Below, one piece after another: positions 1 through 7,599 of a stretch of 64,000 bases of DNA. The DNA is from Brevibacillus ruminantium (lineage in GTDB: Bacteria > Bacillota > Bacilli > Brevibacillales > Brevibacillaceae). The stretch is taken from positions 1,809,001 to 1,873,000 of the forward strand of contig NZ_CP098755.1 of NCBI RefSeq assembly GCF_023746555.1, written 5' to 3'. Position numbers and translations under genes: made by a program. How positions within the stretch are numbered: position 1 is the stretch's first letter; every line of letters begins with the position of its first letter. Below the pieces are notes generated by a model. It did no database searches. It was not told the DNA's origin and saw only the letters and a list, made by a program, of their open reading frames with translations.

Positions 1-828
1 CGCCAATCTTCTGATGACTTCAATCGTAGCCCCGCCGTTTGCCAGGTTCTTACAGAAGCTATGTCGAAAACGGTGAGGAGTAATGTCCTTCATATTCGCC
101 AAGTCAGCATATTTATCGAGCATCACCTGTATCCCTCTTGCTCCAAACTTCCCTGATCGTTCAGATACAAACAGGTACGGGGAAGCTGAGTACTTTTCAT
201 CGATTAAGCCATGTCGAAGTTTCAACCACTGACGGAGGTTCTTGGAATGTTTGTTCAGCATGGTAACGGCGGCATACTTCCCTTGCTTCCCTTCCCTAAC
301 TGTAATCGTAATGTCGCCGTTTACCTTAATATCCTCTAGCTTCAATTCCTCTACTTCTGCCACCCTTAAACCGCAATAGAGCATTAAGTCAATCAGAGCC
401 AAGTTGCGAAGTCGCTTAAAATCGTTGTTTTCTAATTCTACGTAGCTTATGAACCGCTCCTGTTCGGCTTTCGTCAGCCATTTGACTACACTTTTTTCTC
501 CAAGTTTCTCTGTCGCTTGTACTTTTTGAATCTTAATTCGTGACATTGGGTTATCTTTGGTTACGCCTTGCTCCGCAAGATAGGCAAAAAAAGTTTTGAG
601 GGCGGCCGTTGTCTTATTGATAGTTGCCTGTTTCCGATTCAAATTATGTTTCATGAATGATATGTACTCTTTAATCTCGATTGGTTTAACATTACCTAAA
701 TTGGCGTGTCCTGTGGTTCCTTCGTACCACTCAATAAATTGCCGCACCGCTGTCCTGTAAGCCTTGACGGTTTTTTCGTCTTTACCTTCATCGTATAACC
801 AATCTAGGAACTGTTCTATCTGATTCAT
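1..828 (-). CDS. tyrosine recombinase/integrase, 3' end beyond window
   Basis: Site-specific recombinase of the phage integrase family, here 276 codons without a stop because the gene runs off the left edge. The N-terminal 90 or so residues look like a SAM-like core-binding domain (starts MNQIEQFLDWLYDEG). The catalytic domain shows the first active-site arginine in CGLRVAEVEEL and the HxxR-type box in TPHRFRHSF. The nucleophilic tyrosine should lie just outside the window. An ATG at 834 is also in frame, but the GGGGG run at 835-840 is correctly spaced only for ATG 828. It shares its strand with the excisionase-like genes at 2449-3416, consistent with one mobile element. It could be XerC/D-like, but its upstream repeats and neighbours favour an element integrase. 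Confidence 0.9.
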   Translation of the reverse strand, partial: MNQIEQFLDWLYDEGKDEKTVKAYRTAVRQFIEWYEGTTGHANLGNVKPIEIKEYISFMKHNLNRKQATINKTTAALKTFFAYLAEQGVTKDNPMSRIKIQKVQATEKLGEKSVVKWLTKAEQERFISYVELENNDFKRLRNLALIDLMLYCGLRVAEVEELKLEDIKVNGDITITVREGKQGKYAAVTMLNKHSKNLRQWLKLRHGLIDEKYSASPYLFVSERSGKFGARGIQVMLDKYADLANMKDITPHRFRHSFCKNLANGGATIEVIRRLA

Positions 829-851
829 GTTCATGCCCCCATTTTGGAGTG

Positions 852-945
852 TTCTACGAAGTAAATAATTGAACCTCTATAGTATTCTACGAATAGTTTA
901 TCACGCAATCAAGAGTTTTTCAACACAGAATAATAATTCTACGAA
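852..945. repeat. three TTCTACGAA direct repeats upstream of the integrase
   Basis: The 9-mer TTCTACGAA occurs at 852-860, 885-893 and 937-945, directly upstream of the integrase start. The last two copies share the longer core ATTCTACGAATA. The ends TTC and GAA are inverted around a 3-bp centre. Such spaced repeats next to an integrase could be arm-type binding sites for the recombinase or operator sites for autoregulation; which of these is inference. Confidence 0.6.
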
Positions 946-1149
946 TAATATACTTGCTAAAAAATGTTGCTTAATCACTTCCATTAGAGGCTGTTGACTT
1001 GCCCCCAACTCTCGGTAATACAGTGGTCAAGGTAGTACTGTCTGACATTTTCTTTAATACGAATGCAAAACTTCAATCGCACGAACTTGAAATCGGCATA
1101 AAAAATGTAATAGTCAATCCACTAACCAATTCGAGCATTAAAACAATAT

Positions 1150-1177
1150 TTTACGTGCATTGTGACTTAGTTATAAA
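1150..1177 (+). promoter_or_regulatory. possible promoter for the structured RNA
   Basis: TTTACG at 1150-1155 and TATAAA at 1172-1177 are separated by 16 bp. This is a reasonable sigma-A-like match placed about 70 bp before the first strong hairpin of the structured segment. It is a pattern match only. Confidence 0.35.
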
Positions 1178-1183
1178 AATAAT

Positions 1184-1565
1184 CAAGTGACTTATTTCGT
1201 GGCAATACAGGCATTGTCCGTTTATTTGCTCCGTAAATTGTTGTAGTTTGCTCCCCGAAAGGCTACCACTAAAAGCCTTATTTTCGAGCAATCGTTGATT
1301 TATAAAAACAGTCATCCGCTAGGCGGAGTCAACACCTGAACCCCTCCTATGACAGCCGCCTGTTAGGGGTTTAGAAGCCCTTGAGGGTGGCACAGAGACT
1401 GTCAACAATGAAATCCTGACACAAAATAACACTTTAAGTAAAGACCGTCTATACGAGCGTTATCGTTGCCAAGCGGCGGAGCCTCCTATAACAAAGTCCT
1501 ATAAACCTTTTTTCAAAGAACTGAGCGAAGCTAACTCTCGTCGCCTACAGGCGGCGAGTTTTTAT
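1184..1565 (+). ncRNA. candidate structured RNA in the mobile element
   Basis: No plausible protein is encoded here, but the plus strand can fold extensively. A nested stem has TTGCTC 1248-1253 pairing with GAGCAA 1286-1291 and AAGGCT 1259-1264 pairing with AGCCTT 1274-1279. A hairpin TCCGC-tag-GCGGA lies at 1315-1327. AACCCCT 1339-1345 pairs with AGGGGTT 1365-1371. The tract ends in a rho-independent terminator at 1537-1564. The density of helices plus promoter-like and terminator ends suggests a transcribed RNA of about 380 nt. It could instead be an origin of transfer or single-strand origin, which also have inverted repeats. It matches no RNA family that I recognise. Confidence 0.35.
1537..1564 (+). 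terminator. rho-independent terminator
   Basis: CTCGTCGCC (1537-1545), loop TACA, GGCGGCGAG (1550-1558) with one G-T wobble, then TTTTTA. This is a strong plus-strand terminator with no plus-strand protein gene in front of it. Confidence 0.75.
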
Positions 1566-1626
1566 AGATGTACATAATATCTTTTCTCTAAGTGTCTTTA
1601 ATGTCTTTATAAGTGTAAATAATAGT

Positions 1627-1752
1627 GGGGAACTTTTTTCCGCCGAGGTCATAAATATAGGGGAATTGTTTTCCTCTATTGAAAACGTCAGCGGAAATGT
1701 TTACCGCTTTGATCGGTAAAATTTGCCCCCTTTAGAAGGGGAAATGTTTTCC
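1627..1752. repeat. three GGGGAA-N3-TTTTCC iteron-like repeats
   Basis: Fifteen-base units at 1627-1641, 1660-1674 and 1738-1752 follow GGGGAA-N3-TTTTCC (the first has TTTTTTCC phasing). Each is a near-palindrome. The last abuts the stop codon of the winged-helix gene at 1754. Repeats of this kind beside a DNA-binding initiator-like gene resemble replication iterons or multiple operators. Confidence 0.55.
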
Positions 1753-1753
1753 C

Positions 1754-2449
1754 CTACACGGCTTCAGACAGCAGCCCTAACTTAGAAGCCTTCTTCATTA
1801 CGTCGTTGTTAATGAGTTCAAGTAGTTCATTTGTAAAGCTAATAGCGATATTTTCGTAGTCATCGGGAGTATCGGTCAGTCTCAGTAGGTACGGCTTGTA
1901 GAACTCCTCTTTCTTGGCTTCTTTCGCCAAAGTATCCACTACTGCTTCTCTCCAAAGACGAACCCCCTCGTCTCCTACAGCCTTGACCCATTCTTTGTCT
2001 TGGAGTAGTCCTGCTTTGTAGTAGTAATTTTGAATAAATTCATGGACGAACTCGGAGAGAACAAGATAGGGGTTGTCCTTCAAAGCATCGAATGTGTAGA
2101 TATTCGACCTGCCTTGCTTGCTTACCTGAACAAACTTCTTTTTCACAAGTTCCTTGACGCACGTTCTAACCGTCCTCTCCGAGATACCAAGTTTCAAAGA
2201 TACCAAGTCCATTGCTACTTGGCACTTCCCGTCGTCTTTAGCCCACGAATACAGTTCAAATAGAACTAGCTTTTCGTTTGCATCAAGGTAATAGCATCGC
2301 TTGACGCTTTCGGGTACAGTAAGATATTTTTCGAGATTCGGCACGATACTACTACTAGCGATAACGGTCCGACCATCACTGCATTGCTTAAACTCGGTTT
2401 CAACCATGCGTGCCCCATCGTAAACGATGTTTGCAATGAATTTTTTCAT
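1754..2449 (-). CDS. winged-helix replication/regulatory protein of mobile element
   Basis: Predicted 231-aa cytoplasmic DNA-binding protein. Residues about 55-120 form a winged helix-turn-helix: EKLVLFELYSWAKDDGKCQV, then the recognition-helix-like segment LGISERTVRTCVKELVKKKF and the wing QVSKQGRSNIYTF. The remainder is helical and charged. The layout resembles DnaD/RepA-type initiators and MarR-like regulators of Gram-positive mobile elements; I cannot assign a family with certainty. The ATG overlaps the stop codon of the upstream small HTH gene (TAATG at 2447-2451), so the two are probably co-translated. The iteron-like repeats lie at its 3' end, which hints at a role in replication or copy control of an excised element. 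Confidence 0.7.
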   Translation of the reverse strand: MKKFIANIVYDGARMVETEFKQCSDGRTVIASSSIVPNLEKYLTVPESVKRCYYLDANEKLVLFELYSWAKDDGKCQVAMDLVSLKLGISERTVRTCVKELVKKKFVQVSKQGRSNIYTFDALKDNPYLVLSEFVHEFIQNYYYKAGLLQDKEWVKAVGDEGVRLWREAVVDTLAKEAKKEEFYKPYLLRLTDTPDDYENIAISFTNELLELINNDVMKKASKLGLLSEAV

Positions 2450-2631
2450 TACTTCCGCCCCCTACGTTTTATATAACCTTCTAATGCTGTGCGGTTTATG
2501 ATATAAGACGATGTTTTGCCTTCACCGATTTTCTCAGCGGCAAGTTGTTTGGAAGCAATCGCACGTATTATTGTCCTTTGGCTGACCCCTACTATTCTTG
2601 CGGCTTCTTTACAGTTAAGCACTTCTTTCAT
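2449..2631 (-). CDS. small excisionase-like HTH protein
   Basis: Sixty-residue DNA-binding protein. The segment CKEAARIVGVSQRTIIRAIA is a helix-turn-helix of the excisionase/MerR (HTH_17) type, followed by a basic tail (GYIKRRGRK). A longer reading frame extends upstream to 2772, but ATG 2631 is preceded at 5-nt spacing by GGAGGGG, so it is the start. It ends by overlapping the start of the winged-helix gene. Proteins of this size and fold act as recombination directionality factors or small repressors in integrative elements. Which of the four such proteins here is the true excisionase is unknown. Confidence 0.75.
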   Translation of the reverse strand: MKEVLNCKEAARIVGVSQRTIIRAIASKQLAAEKIGEGKTSSYIINRTALEGYIKRRGRK

Positions 2632-2789
2632 TGAAACCCCTCCACAATTTGTCTTAATTATGACATCGAAGGATAAAAAAATATCCTTCTCACCGTCTCT
2701 ATCGTTCCATCTGCTCAAATAGTTGCAGAATAATCTGCCCCTGCTACAAAGCCAGCAGGGGCATCCTAGCATCTATTGGCATTTGGTAG

Positions 2790-3032
2790 CTAATCAGCTT
2801 TATCACAAAACAGGGAAATGTCATACCCCATGCTTTGCAAAACGGCTTGCAATTGGGTTTCCTCAACCCAATAAGGGTATTTTCCCCAGTCAACAACATT
2901 ATCAGGCACTCGTTCGGCTTTCAGAATTCCTTGCTTAACCCATTTCCACACCGTGTCTTCCGTCACGAATTGGGTTTTATTCGAGGCTGAAAGTTTCCGA
3001 GAGATTGTAGATAGCGTGTAGTATCTCTCCAT
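2790..3032 (-). CDS. small HTH protein, excisionase-like
   Basis: Eighty-residue protein starting MERYYTLSTISRKLSAS, with the helix-turn-helix segment VTEDTVWKWVKQGILKAERV. It keeps the usual order of helix, recognition helix and short wing of excisionase-family domains, but has an insertion (VVDWGKYPYWVEE) before the last helix. GGAAGGGAG lies 9 nt before the ATG. The upstream small HTH gene ends at 3035, only 2 nt away, so the two form one transcription unit. Its target is unknown. Confidence 0.7.
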   Translation of the reverse strand: MERYYTLSTISRKLSASNKTQFVTEDTVWKWVKQGILKAERVPDNVVDWGKYPYWVEETQLQAVLQSMGYDISLFCDKAD

Positions 3033-3034
3033 GC

Positions 3035-3238
3035 CTAACGTCTCCCTTCCTCAATGGACTGCTCAATAAATGCTCTTAAATCCGCTTCTCTGACACGCCA
3101 TAGGGTATTAGCCAATTTCATGGCTTTAATTCGCCCCTCTCGAAGCCACTTGTAACATGTGACCATTTCAATGTTCAACAGGGTTGCGACATCTTCGGCA
3201 GAATATAAGCGGCCCAAGAACTTTTCCATGTCATCCAT
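3035..3238 (-). CDS. excisionase-family DNA-binding protein
   Basis: A 67-residue protein that fits the HTH_17 excisionase pattern well: LYSAEDVATLLNIEMVTCYK as helix-turn-helix, then WLREGRIKAMKLANTLWRVR as recognition helix end and wing, and a C-terminal helix DLRAFIEQS. GGGAGGTC stands 7 nt upstream of ATG 3238. The gene overlaps the 3' end of the next gene upstream (3231-3416) by 8 nt, which indicates translational coupling. Probable DNA-bending directionality factor or small repressor. Confidence 0.8.
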   Translation of the reverse strand: MDDMEKFLGRLYSAEDVATLLNIEMVTCYKWLREGRIKAMKLANTLWRVREADLRAFIEQSIEEGRR

Positions 3239-3416
3239 TTTTTTGACCTCCCTTCGTGTTTTCCAGTATGAATTTTCTTAGACTCTCTTGCGGTATGCGG
3301 ATTGAACCGCCTACCTTGACGCTGGAGAGAGTACCGTTGGCACACATTCCGTAAACGGTTGTATACGAAAGTTGCAAAATCTCCATAACTTCTCGAATGG
3401 TGTAAAAGCGTTCCAT
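3231..3416 (-). CDS. excisionase-family DNA-binding protein, first of the HTH set
   Basis: A 61-residue protein starting MERFYTIREVMEILQLSYTT, the standard HTH_17 excisionase opening, followed by VYGMCANGTLSSVKVGGSIR (turn and wing) and a C-terminal helix. The Shine-Dalgarno-like GGGGCGGTG precedes ATG 3416. It heads the minus-strand string of five DNA-binding genes leading towards the integrase. A palindrome at 3489-3504 upstream may be an operator for one of these proteins. Confidence 0.8.
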   Translation of the reverse strand: MERFYTIREVMEILQLSYTTVYGMCANGTLSSVKVGGSIRIPQESLRKFILENTKGGQKNG

Positions 3417-3488
3417 CGAGCACCGCCCCTTCGGTTTGAATTGGTTGCAATCTCAATATAAGAAAAGGCTCGGCAATATTAACAAAGC

Positions 3489-3504
3489 GTTGTATAAACA
3501 CAAC
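3489..3504. promoter_or_regulatory. palindrome upstream of the HTH gene string
   Basis: GTTGTATAAACACAAC is an inverted repeat (GTTGT...ACAAC) about 75 bp before the first HTH gene. It is a candidate operator. The rest of 3417-3788, between divergent gene sets, holds A/T-rich promoter sequence and no gene that I can support. Confidence 0.4.
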
Positions 3505-3661
3505 ATTTTTTCTAACGAAAAATAATCCACGAAGCGGTTACTTTAACTGAGAGGGCGGCAGAACGAAGGCTACCTTTTTTTAAGGTTTCTCAGGATAAAA
3601 TGTAATCTTATGTATGGAAAATTGCCCGATTTCATCTAGAAAAAATGAACTTCTTTCCTGA

Positions 3662-3689
3662 TTGTTACAGCCATTAGATGGGTTATACT
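3662..3689 (+). promoter_or_regulatory. promoter of the serine recombinase unit
   Basis: TTGTTA (3662-3667), a 16-bp spacer and TATACT (3684-3689) lie 100 bp before the 54-aa ORF that precedes the recombinase. The spacing and both hexamers fit a vegetative promoter. Confidence 0.5.
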
Positions 3690-3788
3690 TTTGCACTCCC
3701 TTTTTGGAAATCAAAATTAAGCAGTCCATCGCAATTATTTAGACACCTGCCGCGATAGAGAAGGCGAGAAAACCTACGGAGGGAAATC

Positions 3789-3953
3789 ATGAAAGTATCT
3801 CGGAATTTCTCTAGCGACAATAATCTGCAAACCTTAATGCTTGAATTACTGAAAGCACGTATTGACACGCTGATCGAGCAGTCATACGATAATGGACAAG
3901 CGAATACTGTCACATCTCAAAAACATGCTTCCAGAGGGGGAGAATGCGCATGA
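3789..3953 (+). CDS. 54-aa protein coupled to the serine recombinase
   Basis: Unrecognised small protein, MKVSRNFSSDNNLQTLMLEL..., mostly helical with a hydrophilic, unstructured C-terminus. ATG 3789 has a strong GGAGGG 5-6 nt upstream. The stop codon (3951-3953) lies inside the recombinase gene, which starts at 3944, so translation is probably coupled. Tiny genes at this place could be a directionality factor or antitoxin-like partner of the recombinase, but nothing in the sequence proves it. Confidence 0.6.
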   Translation: MKVSRNFSSDNNLQTLMLELLKARIDTLIEQSYDNGQANTVTSQKHASRGGECA

Positions 3954-5461
3954 GATGTGCTATTTATGCAAGGGTTAGCACTAGCCTCGACAGCCAGAAG
4001 GATAGTCTGGAAAGTCAGGTATCGTACTTTGAAAACCACATAAAAGAAAAAGGCTGGGAACTTGTAGACGTTTATGCAGATGAAGGCATTACCGGGACAA
4101 GCACAGCCCGCCGCGAAAGCCTAAAAAGGTTGTTGCGGGATGCAGAACGAGGATTGTTCGATGTCGTTCTTATTAAAGCCTTATCGAGATTGTCGAGAGA
4201 CACGGCAGACACTCTGCATATCGTCCGAACCCTTCACAGCCATAATGTAACCTTGTTTTCATCGAGAGAAGGGGAAATAAACGACGAAATGGTGTTGGCC
4301 GTCATTTCTGCGGTCAATCAACGACAGAGCGAGGATACATCATACAACGTCAGTTGGGGCATTGCCGTGAAATCGCGAGAAGGAAAATTTCACGGTACGC
4401 CTCCCTTCGGTTACGACAAAGTAAAACCTGGCAAATTAGTTCCGAATCCTGTTCACGCCCCGACCGTTCAGTTGATTTTCAATTTGTATCTGAACGAAGG
4501 AATGGGCGTTCAGGCAATCGCCAATTATCTGAATGATAAAGGCATTCTTCCTTCCAGAAAGAACGGAACCAAGTGGCACGACTCCTCGCTTCGGCTAATT
4601 CTTACCAATCGCCATTATACGGGCGACTTGGTGCAAGGACGTTCGAAAGTAGACAGCAATGATAAAATCCATCTTCAAAAGAAGGGCTACAAGAAAAGGC
4701 ATATGATCGATGAGAATGATTGGATTGTCGTTCCTAACACCCATGAACCTATCATTTCTCGCGAGCAGTTTGAAGCCGTACAGGAGAAAATGAAGGAGAA
4801 GGCTAAACGAGTGTTCAGGGGAAGAGGTCGAAAATCGTTGTTTGCGAGAGTCGCGTACTGTGCAGACTGCGGCGCGGGGATGAACTTTAAGAACGACCGT
4901 CAATCCTATGTATGTTCTACATACCAGAAAAACGGCTCGAAAAAATGTTCATCTCACATCATCAAGCATAACGTCCTGAAACAAGTTGTACTAGACAACC
5001 TGAAAGAACTGATTGATAACTCGCTTAACATGCAATCTCTAGTTGACGTAACCATTCAACGAGCAGGAGTGAGAAAAAATAACGCAGTTAAGGAACTCGA
5101 AAAAGTTCAACGAGAAATCGGCAAGTTAGATAAAGAAATCGTTCAGCTTACGAGGAAATGGACAAGCGGCGAGATCGATAAGGAGTTGTTCAATGCTTGC
5201 TGCGGGGCAATTAATAACGAACGCCAAGCATTAGAAGAACGAATTGCTCGACTTCAAACTGAAATTGCCAACGAAAACGATACGGAATCGCGAGTATCGG
5301 CGTTTAAGGCTGAGCTGATGAAATTTGCGGCTCTTGATGTAAACAACGAGGAAATTCTTCGAGACATGATTCACAAGATGATTAACCGTATTGACATTCA
5401 CGACGACGGTTCAATCGAAATTACTTACAACTTTCAAAACCCACTAAAACAGGGGGCGTAG
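3944..5461 (+). CDS. large serine recombinase
   Basis: Predicted 505-aa large serine recombinase that integrates or excises DNA between attP and attB. The N-terminal resolvase domain has the nucleophile Ser12 in YARVSTSLDSQKDSLESQ and the conserved SRLSRDTAD segment. A recombinase domain follows (about 160-290, GTPPFGYDKV..., TNRHYTGDLVQG), then a zinc ribbon (CADCGAG ... CSTYQKNGSKKCSSH, about 305-340) and a coiled coil (about 375-450) that controls direction in this family. Starts at ATG 3944 or 3950 are both possible. Length and domain order are normal for the family, so the protein is probably functional. It resembles the recombinases of Bacillales prophages, SPbeta-type elements and integrative elements. 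The attachment sites could not be located by eye. Confidence 0.92.
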   Translation: MRMRCAIYARVSTSLDSQKDSLESQVSYFENHIKEKGWELVDVYADEGITGTSTARRESLKRLLRDAERGLFDVVLIKALSRLSRDTADTLHIVRTLHSHNVTLFSSREGEINDEMVLAVISAVNQRQSEDTSYNVSWGIAVKSREGKFHGTPPFGYDKVKPGKLVPNPVHAPTVQLIFNLYLNEGMGVQAIANYLNDKGILPSRKNGTKWHDSSLRLILTNRHYTGDLVQGRSKVDSNDKIHLQKKGYKKRHMIDENDWIVVPNTHEPIISREQFEAVQEKMKEKAKRVFRGRGRKSLFARVAYCADCGAGMNFKNDRQSYVCSTYQKNGSKKCSSHIIKHNVLKQVVLDNLKELIDNSLNMQSLVDVTIQRAGVRKNNAVKELEKVQREIGKLDKEIVQLTRKWTSGEIDKELFNACCGAINNERQALEERIARLQTEIANENDTESRVSAFKAELMKFAALDVNNEEILRDMIHKMINRIDIHDDGSIEITYNFQNPLKQGA

Positions 5462-5572
5462 CCTATTTAGGCTCGCCCCTCCATTCCATCAATATTACGC
5501 ACTCCACATGTTTGGAATAAGTAGGCTATCTATCTAAGAAAATTCTGAGATTAATAAAATAAGGTGAACAAA

Positions 5573-7519
5573 ATGATTGTTTATGAAGCAACAAAAAACG
5601 AATTTCTTGAGGATGTTTTTCATGACAAGCTTGTACAGAACATAAGTAGGAATTACCAAGCCAAGATTGGTCGTATCAATCAGAGTGAGATTCGGGCCTG
5701 GAACAATTCTATGCAGTACATGTATAAGGTACTAAATGATAATGAGATACCCGCGGATGCTGGGGTAGCTATTGAGTATAAAGTTCCTTATACATCTAGA
5801 AGGGTAGATTTTCTATTATCTGGTTCAGATCGTGACCACCAAGGGTCGGTTGTTATTATTGAATTGAAGCAATGGGAAAGCATTGAAAAAGTGGAGGGGA
5901 AAGATGGTGTTGTGAAAACAGCTATGAACCGTAAAGTTGTTGAAACACCACATCCTGCTTATCAGGCTTGGTCCTATGCTGCCTTAATTAAGGACTATAA
6001 TGAAAACATTCAAAATGATGATATTGAGTTGTATCCATGCGCTTACTTACATAACTATTTAGATGCTGGTGAAGATGATCCGCTCACAGATAAAATGTAC
6101 CAAGCTTACATAGACCAAGCCCCTTTATTTATAAAAGGAGATGCTGGTAAATTAAGAGCTTTTATCAAACGTTATATTAAGTATGGAGATAACAAAGAAA
6201 ACCTCTATAAAATTGAAAATGGACGACTGCGACCATCTAAATCGCTACAAGAATCATTGACAAATATGTTAAAAGGCAATCAAGAGTTCATAATGATTGA
6301 CGATCAAGAAATTGTCTATGAAACAGCGCTTCAATTGGCGAATGAATCAATAAGAAGGAATCAGAAAAACGTGTTGATCGTGGAAGGCGGACCTGGGACT
6401 GGAAAATCAGTGCTGGCCATCAATTTACTTGTTGAATTAACCAAACGCAATTTAGTTTGCCAGTACGCTACGAAAAATGCTGCTCCTAGAAATATCTACG
6501 CAAGCAAATTAAAACAAGATTATCGTAAAAGTCATATTGATAATCTCTTCAAGGGATCCGGGAGTTACATTCAATCGGAGTGTGATGAGTTTGATGTCTT
6601 GATTGTGGACGAAGCGCATCGTCTTAATGAAAAGTCTGGAATGTTTCAGAACCTTGGCGACAATCAAATTAAAGAAATCATTTATGCCTCAAAACTTGCA
6701 ATATTTTTCATAGATGAACGACAACGTGTAACCTTAAAAGATATTGGCAGTATTGACGCGATAGAGAAGTTTTCCATCGCAAATGAGGCTGTTGTAACAA
6801 AGGTACGGTTAGAATCTCAGTTTCGTTGCAATGGTTCAGATGGATACTTAGCATGGATTGATGACGTATTACAAATTCGCGAAACAGCAAATTCCGATTA
6901 TTTTGGAAGTAACTATGAGTTTCGTGTTTTTTCAGATCCTAATTTGTTGCGTAGAGAAATTGAAAAGCGAAATCAAGTGAATAATCGATCTCGATTAGTT
7001 GCTGGCTACTGTTGGGACTGGAAAAAAGAGGGTAAAAACAATCCGAATATCCATGATATCGAACTAGCTGAATATGATTTTGGGATGAGTTGGAACCTGG
7101 CTAATTCTGATACGTGGGCCATTAATGAGAATTCTATACGTGAGGTTGGATGTATTCATACAAGTCAAGGCCTAGAATTTGATTATGTTGGAGTGATTAT
7201 TGGGGAAGATCTGATTTTTCGAGACGGACAAGTACAAACTGATTATACAAAAAGAGCTAAGACAGACAGTTCACTCAAGGGTTTAAAAAAAATGCTGCAG
7301 AGTAGCCCGGATGAAGCCATGCGACTTGCAGATGAAATCATTCGAAATACCTACAGAACATTGATGACGCGCGGACAAAAAGGTTGTTTTATTTTTTGTG
7401 TAGACAAAGAATTAGAAAATTATTTCATGAGGAGATGGGAGAAAACTAACCACTCGTACACACCGAATGAGTTTTTTACCCCACTTTTAAAAGTAGCTGA
7501 GGAGAAAGAAGAATATTGA
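5573..7519 (+). CDS. DUF2075 helicase-like protein with N-terminal nuclease-like domain
   Basis: About 648 aa. The N-terminal part has a PD-(D/E)xK-like pattern: D in SRRVDFLLSG and E-x-K in VVIIELKQW (residues about 78-100). A superfamily 1-like ATPase follows, with Walker A EGGPGTGKSVLAI, Walker B FDVLIVDEAHRL, a QFRCNGSDGY motif and late motifs including TSQGLEFDYVGVIIG and RTLMTRGQKG. This is the DUF2075 (Schlafen-like helicase) architecture. GTG 5564 is the first start in frame, but AAGGTG at 5561-5566 is the ribosome site for ATG 5573. The gene sits right after the recombinase and before a terminator, the typical position for element cargo. Helicase-nuclease proteins of this sort occur in anti-phage defence, so a defence role is possible; this is inference. 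Confidence 0.8.
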   Translation: MIVYEATKNEFLEDVFHDKLVQNISRNYQAKIGRINQSEIRAWNNSMQYMYKVLNDNEIPADAGVAIEYKVPYTSRRVDFLLSGSDRDHQGSVVIIELKQWESIEKVEGKDGVVKTAMNRKVVETPHPAYQAWSYAALIKDYNENIQNDDIELYPCAYLHNYLDAGEDDPLTDKMYQAYIDQAPLFIKGDAGKLRAFIKRYIKYGDNKENLYKIENGRLRPSKSLQESLTNMLKGNQEFIMIDDQEIVYETALQLANESIRRNQKNVLIVEGGPGTGKSVLAINLLVELTKRNLVCQYATKNAAPRNIYASKLKQDYRKSHIDNLFKGSGSYIQSECDEFDVLIVDEAHRLNEKSGMFQNLGDNQIKEIIYASKLAIFFIDERQRVTLKDIGSIDAIEKFSIANEAVVTKVRLESQFRCNGSDGYLAWIDDVLQIRETANSDYFGSNYEFRVFSDPNLLRREIEKRNQVNNRSRLVAGYCWDWKKEGKNNPNIHDIELAEYDFGMSWNLANSDTWAINENSIREVGCIHTSQGLEFDYVGVIIGEDLIFRDGQVQTDYTKRAKTDSSLKGLKKMLQSSPDEAMRLADEIIRNTYRTLMTRGQKGCFIFCVDKELENYFMRRWEKTNHSYTPNEFFTPLLKVAEEKEEY

Positions 7520-7570
7520 GGGGATCGCTGGCTCAAAACCAGTCCAGATCACCATGACAGATAACTCGAA

Positions 7571-7594
7571 AGCCTTGGTAATCAAGGCTTTTTT
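7571..7594 (+). terminator. terminator after the DUF2075 gene
   Basis: AGCCTTG (7571-7577), loop GTAAT, CAAGGCT (7583-7589), then TTTTT. It is 50 bp after the stop codon and probably ends the recombinase-cargo transcript. Confidence 0.85.
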
Positions 7595-7599
7595 CTTGT

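Noticed and set aside
999-1190. A 63-aa plus-strand ORF
   Set aside because: No ribosome site, no family-like features, and it lies in the A/T-rich non-coding tract before the structured RNA.
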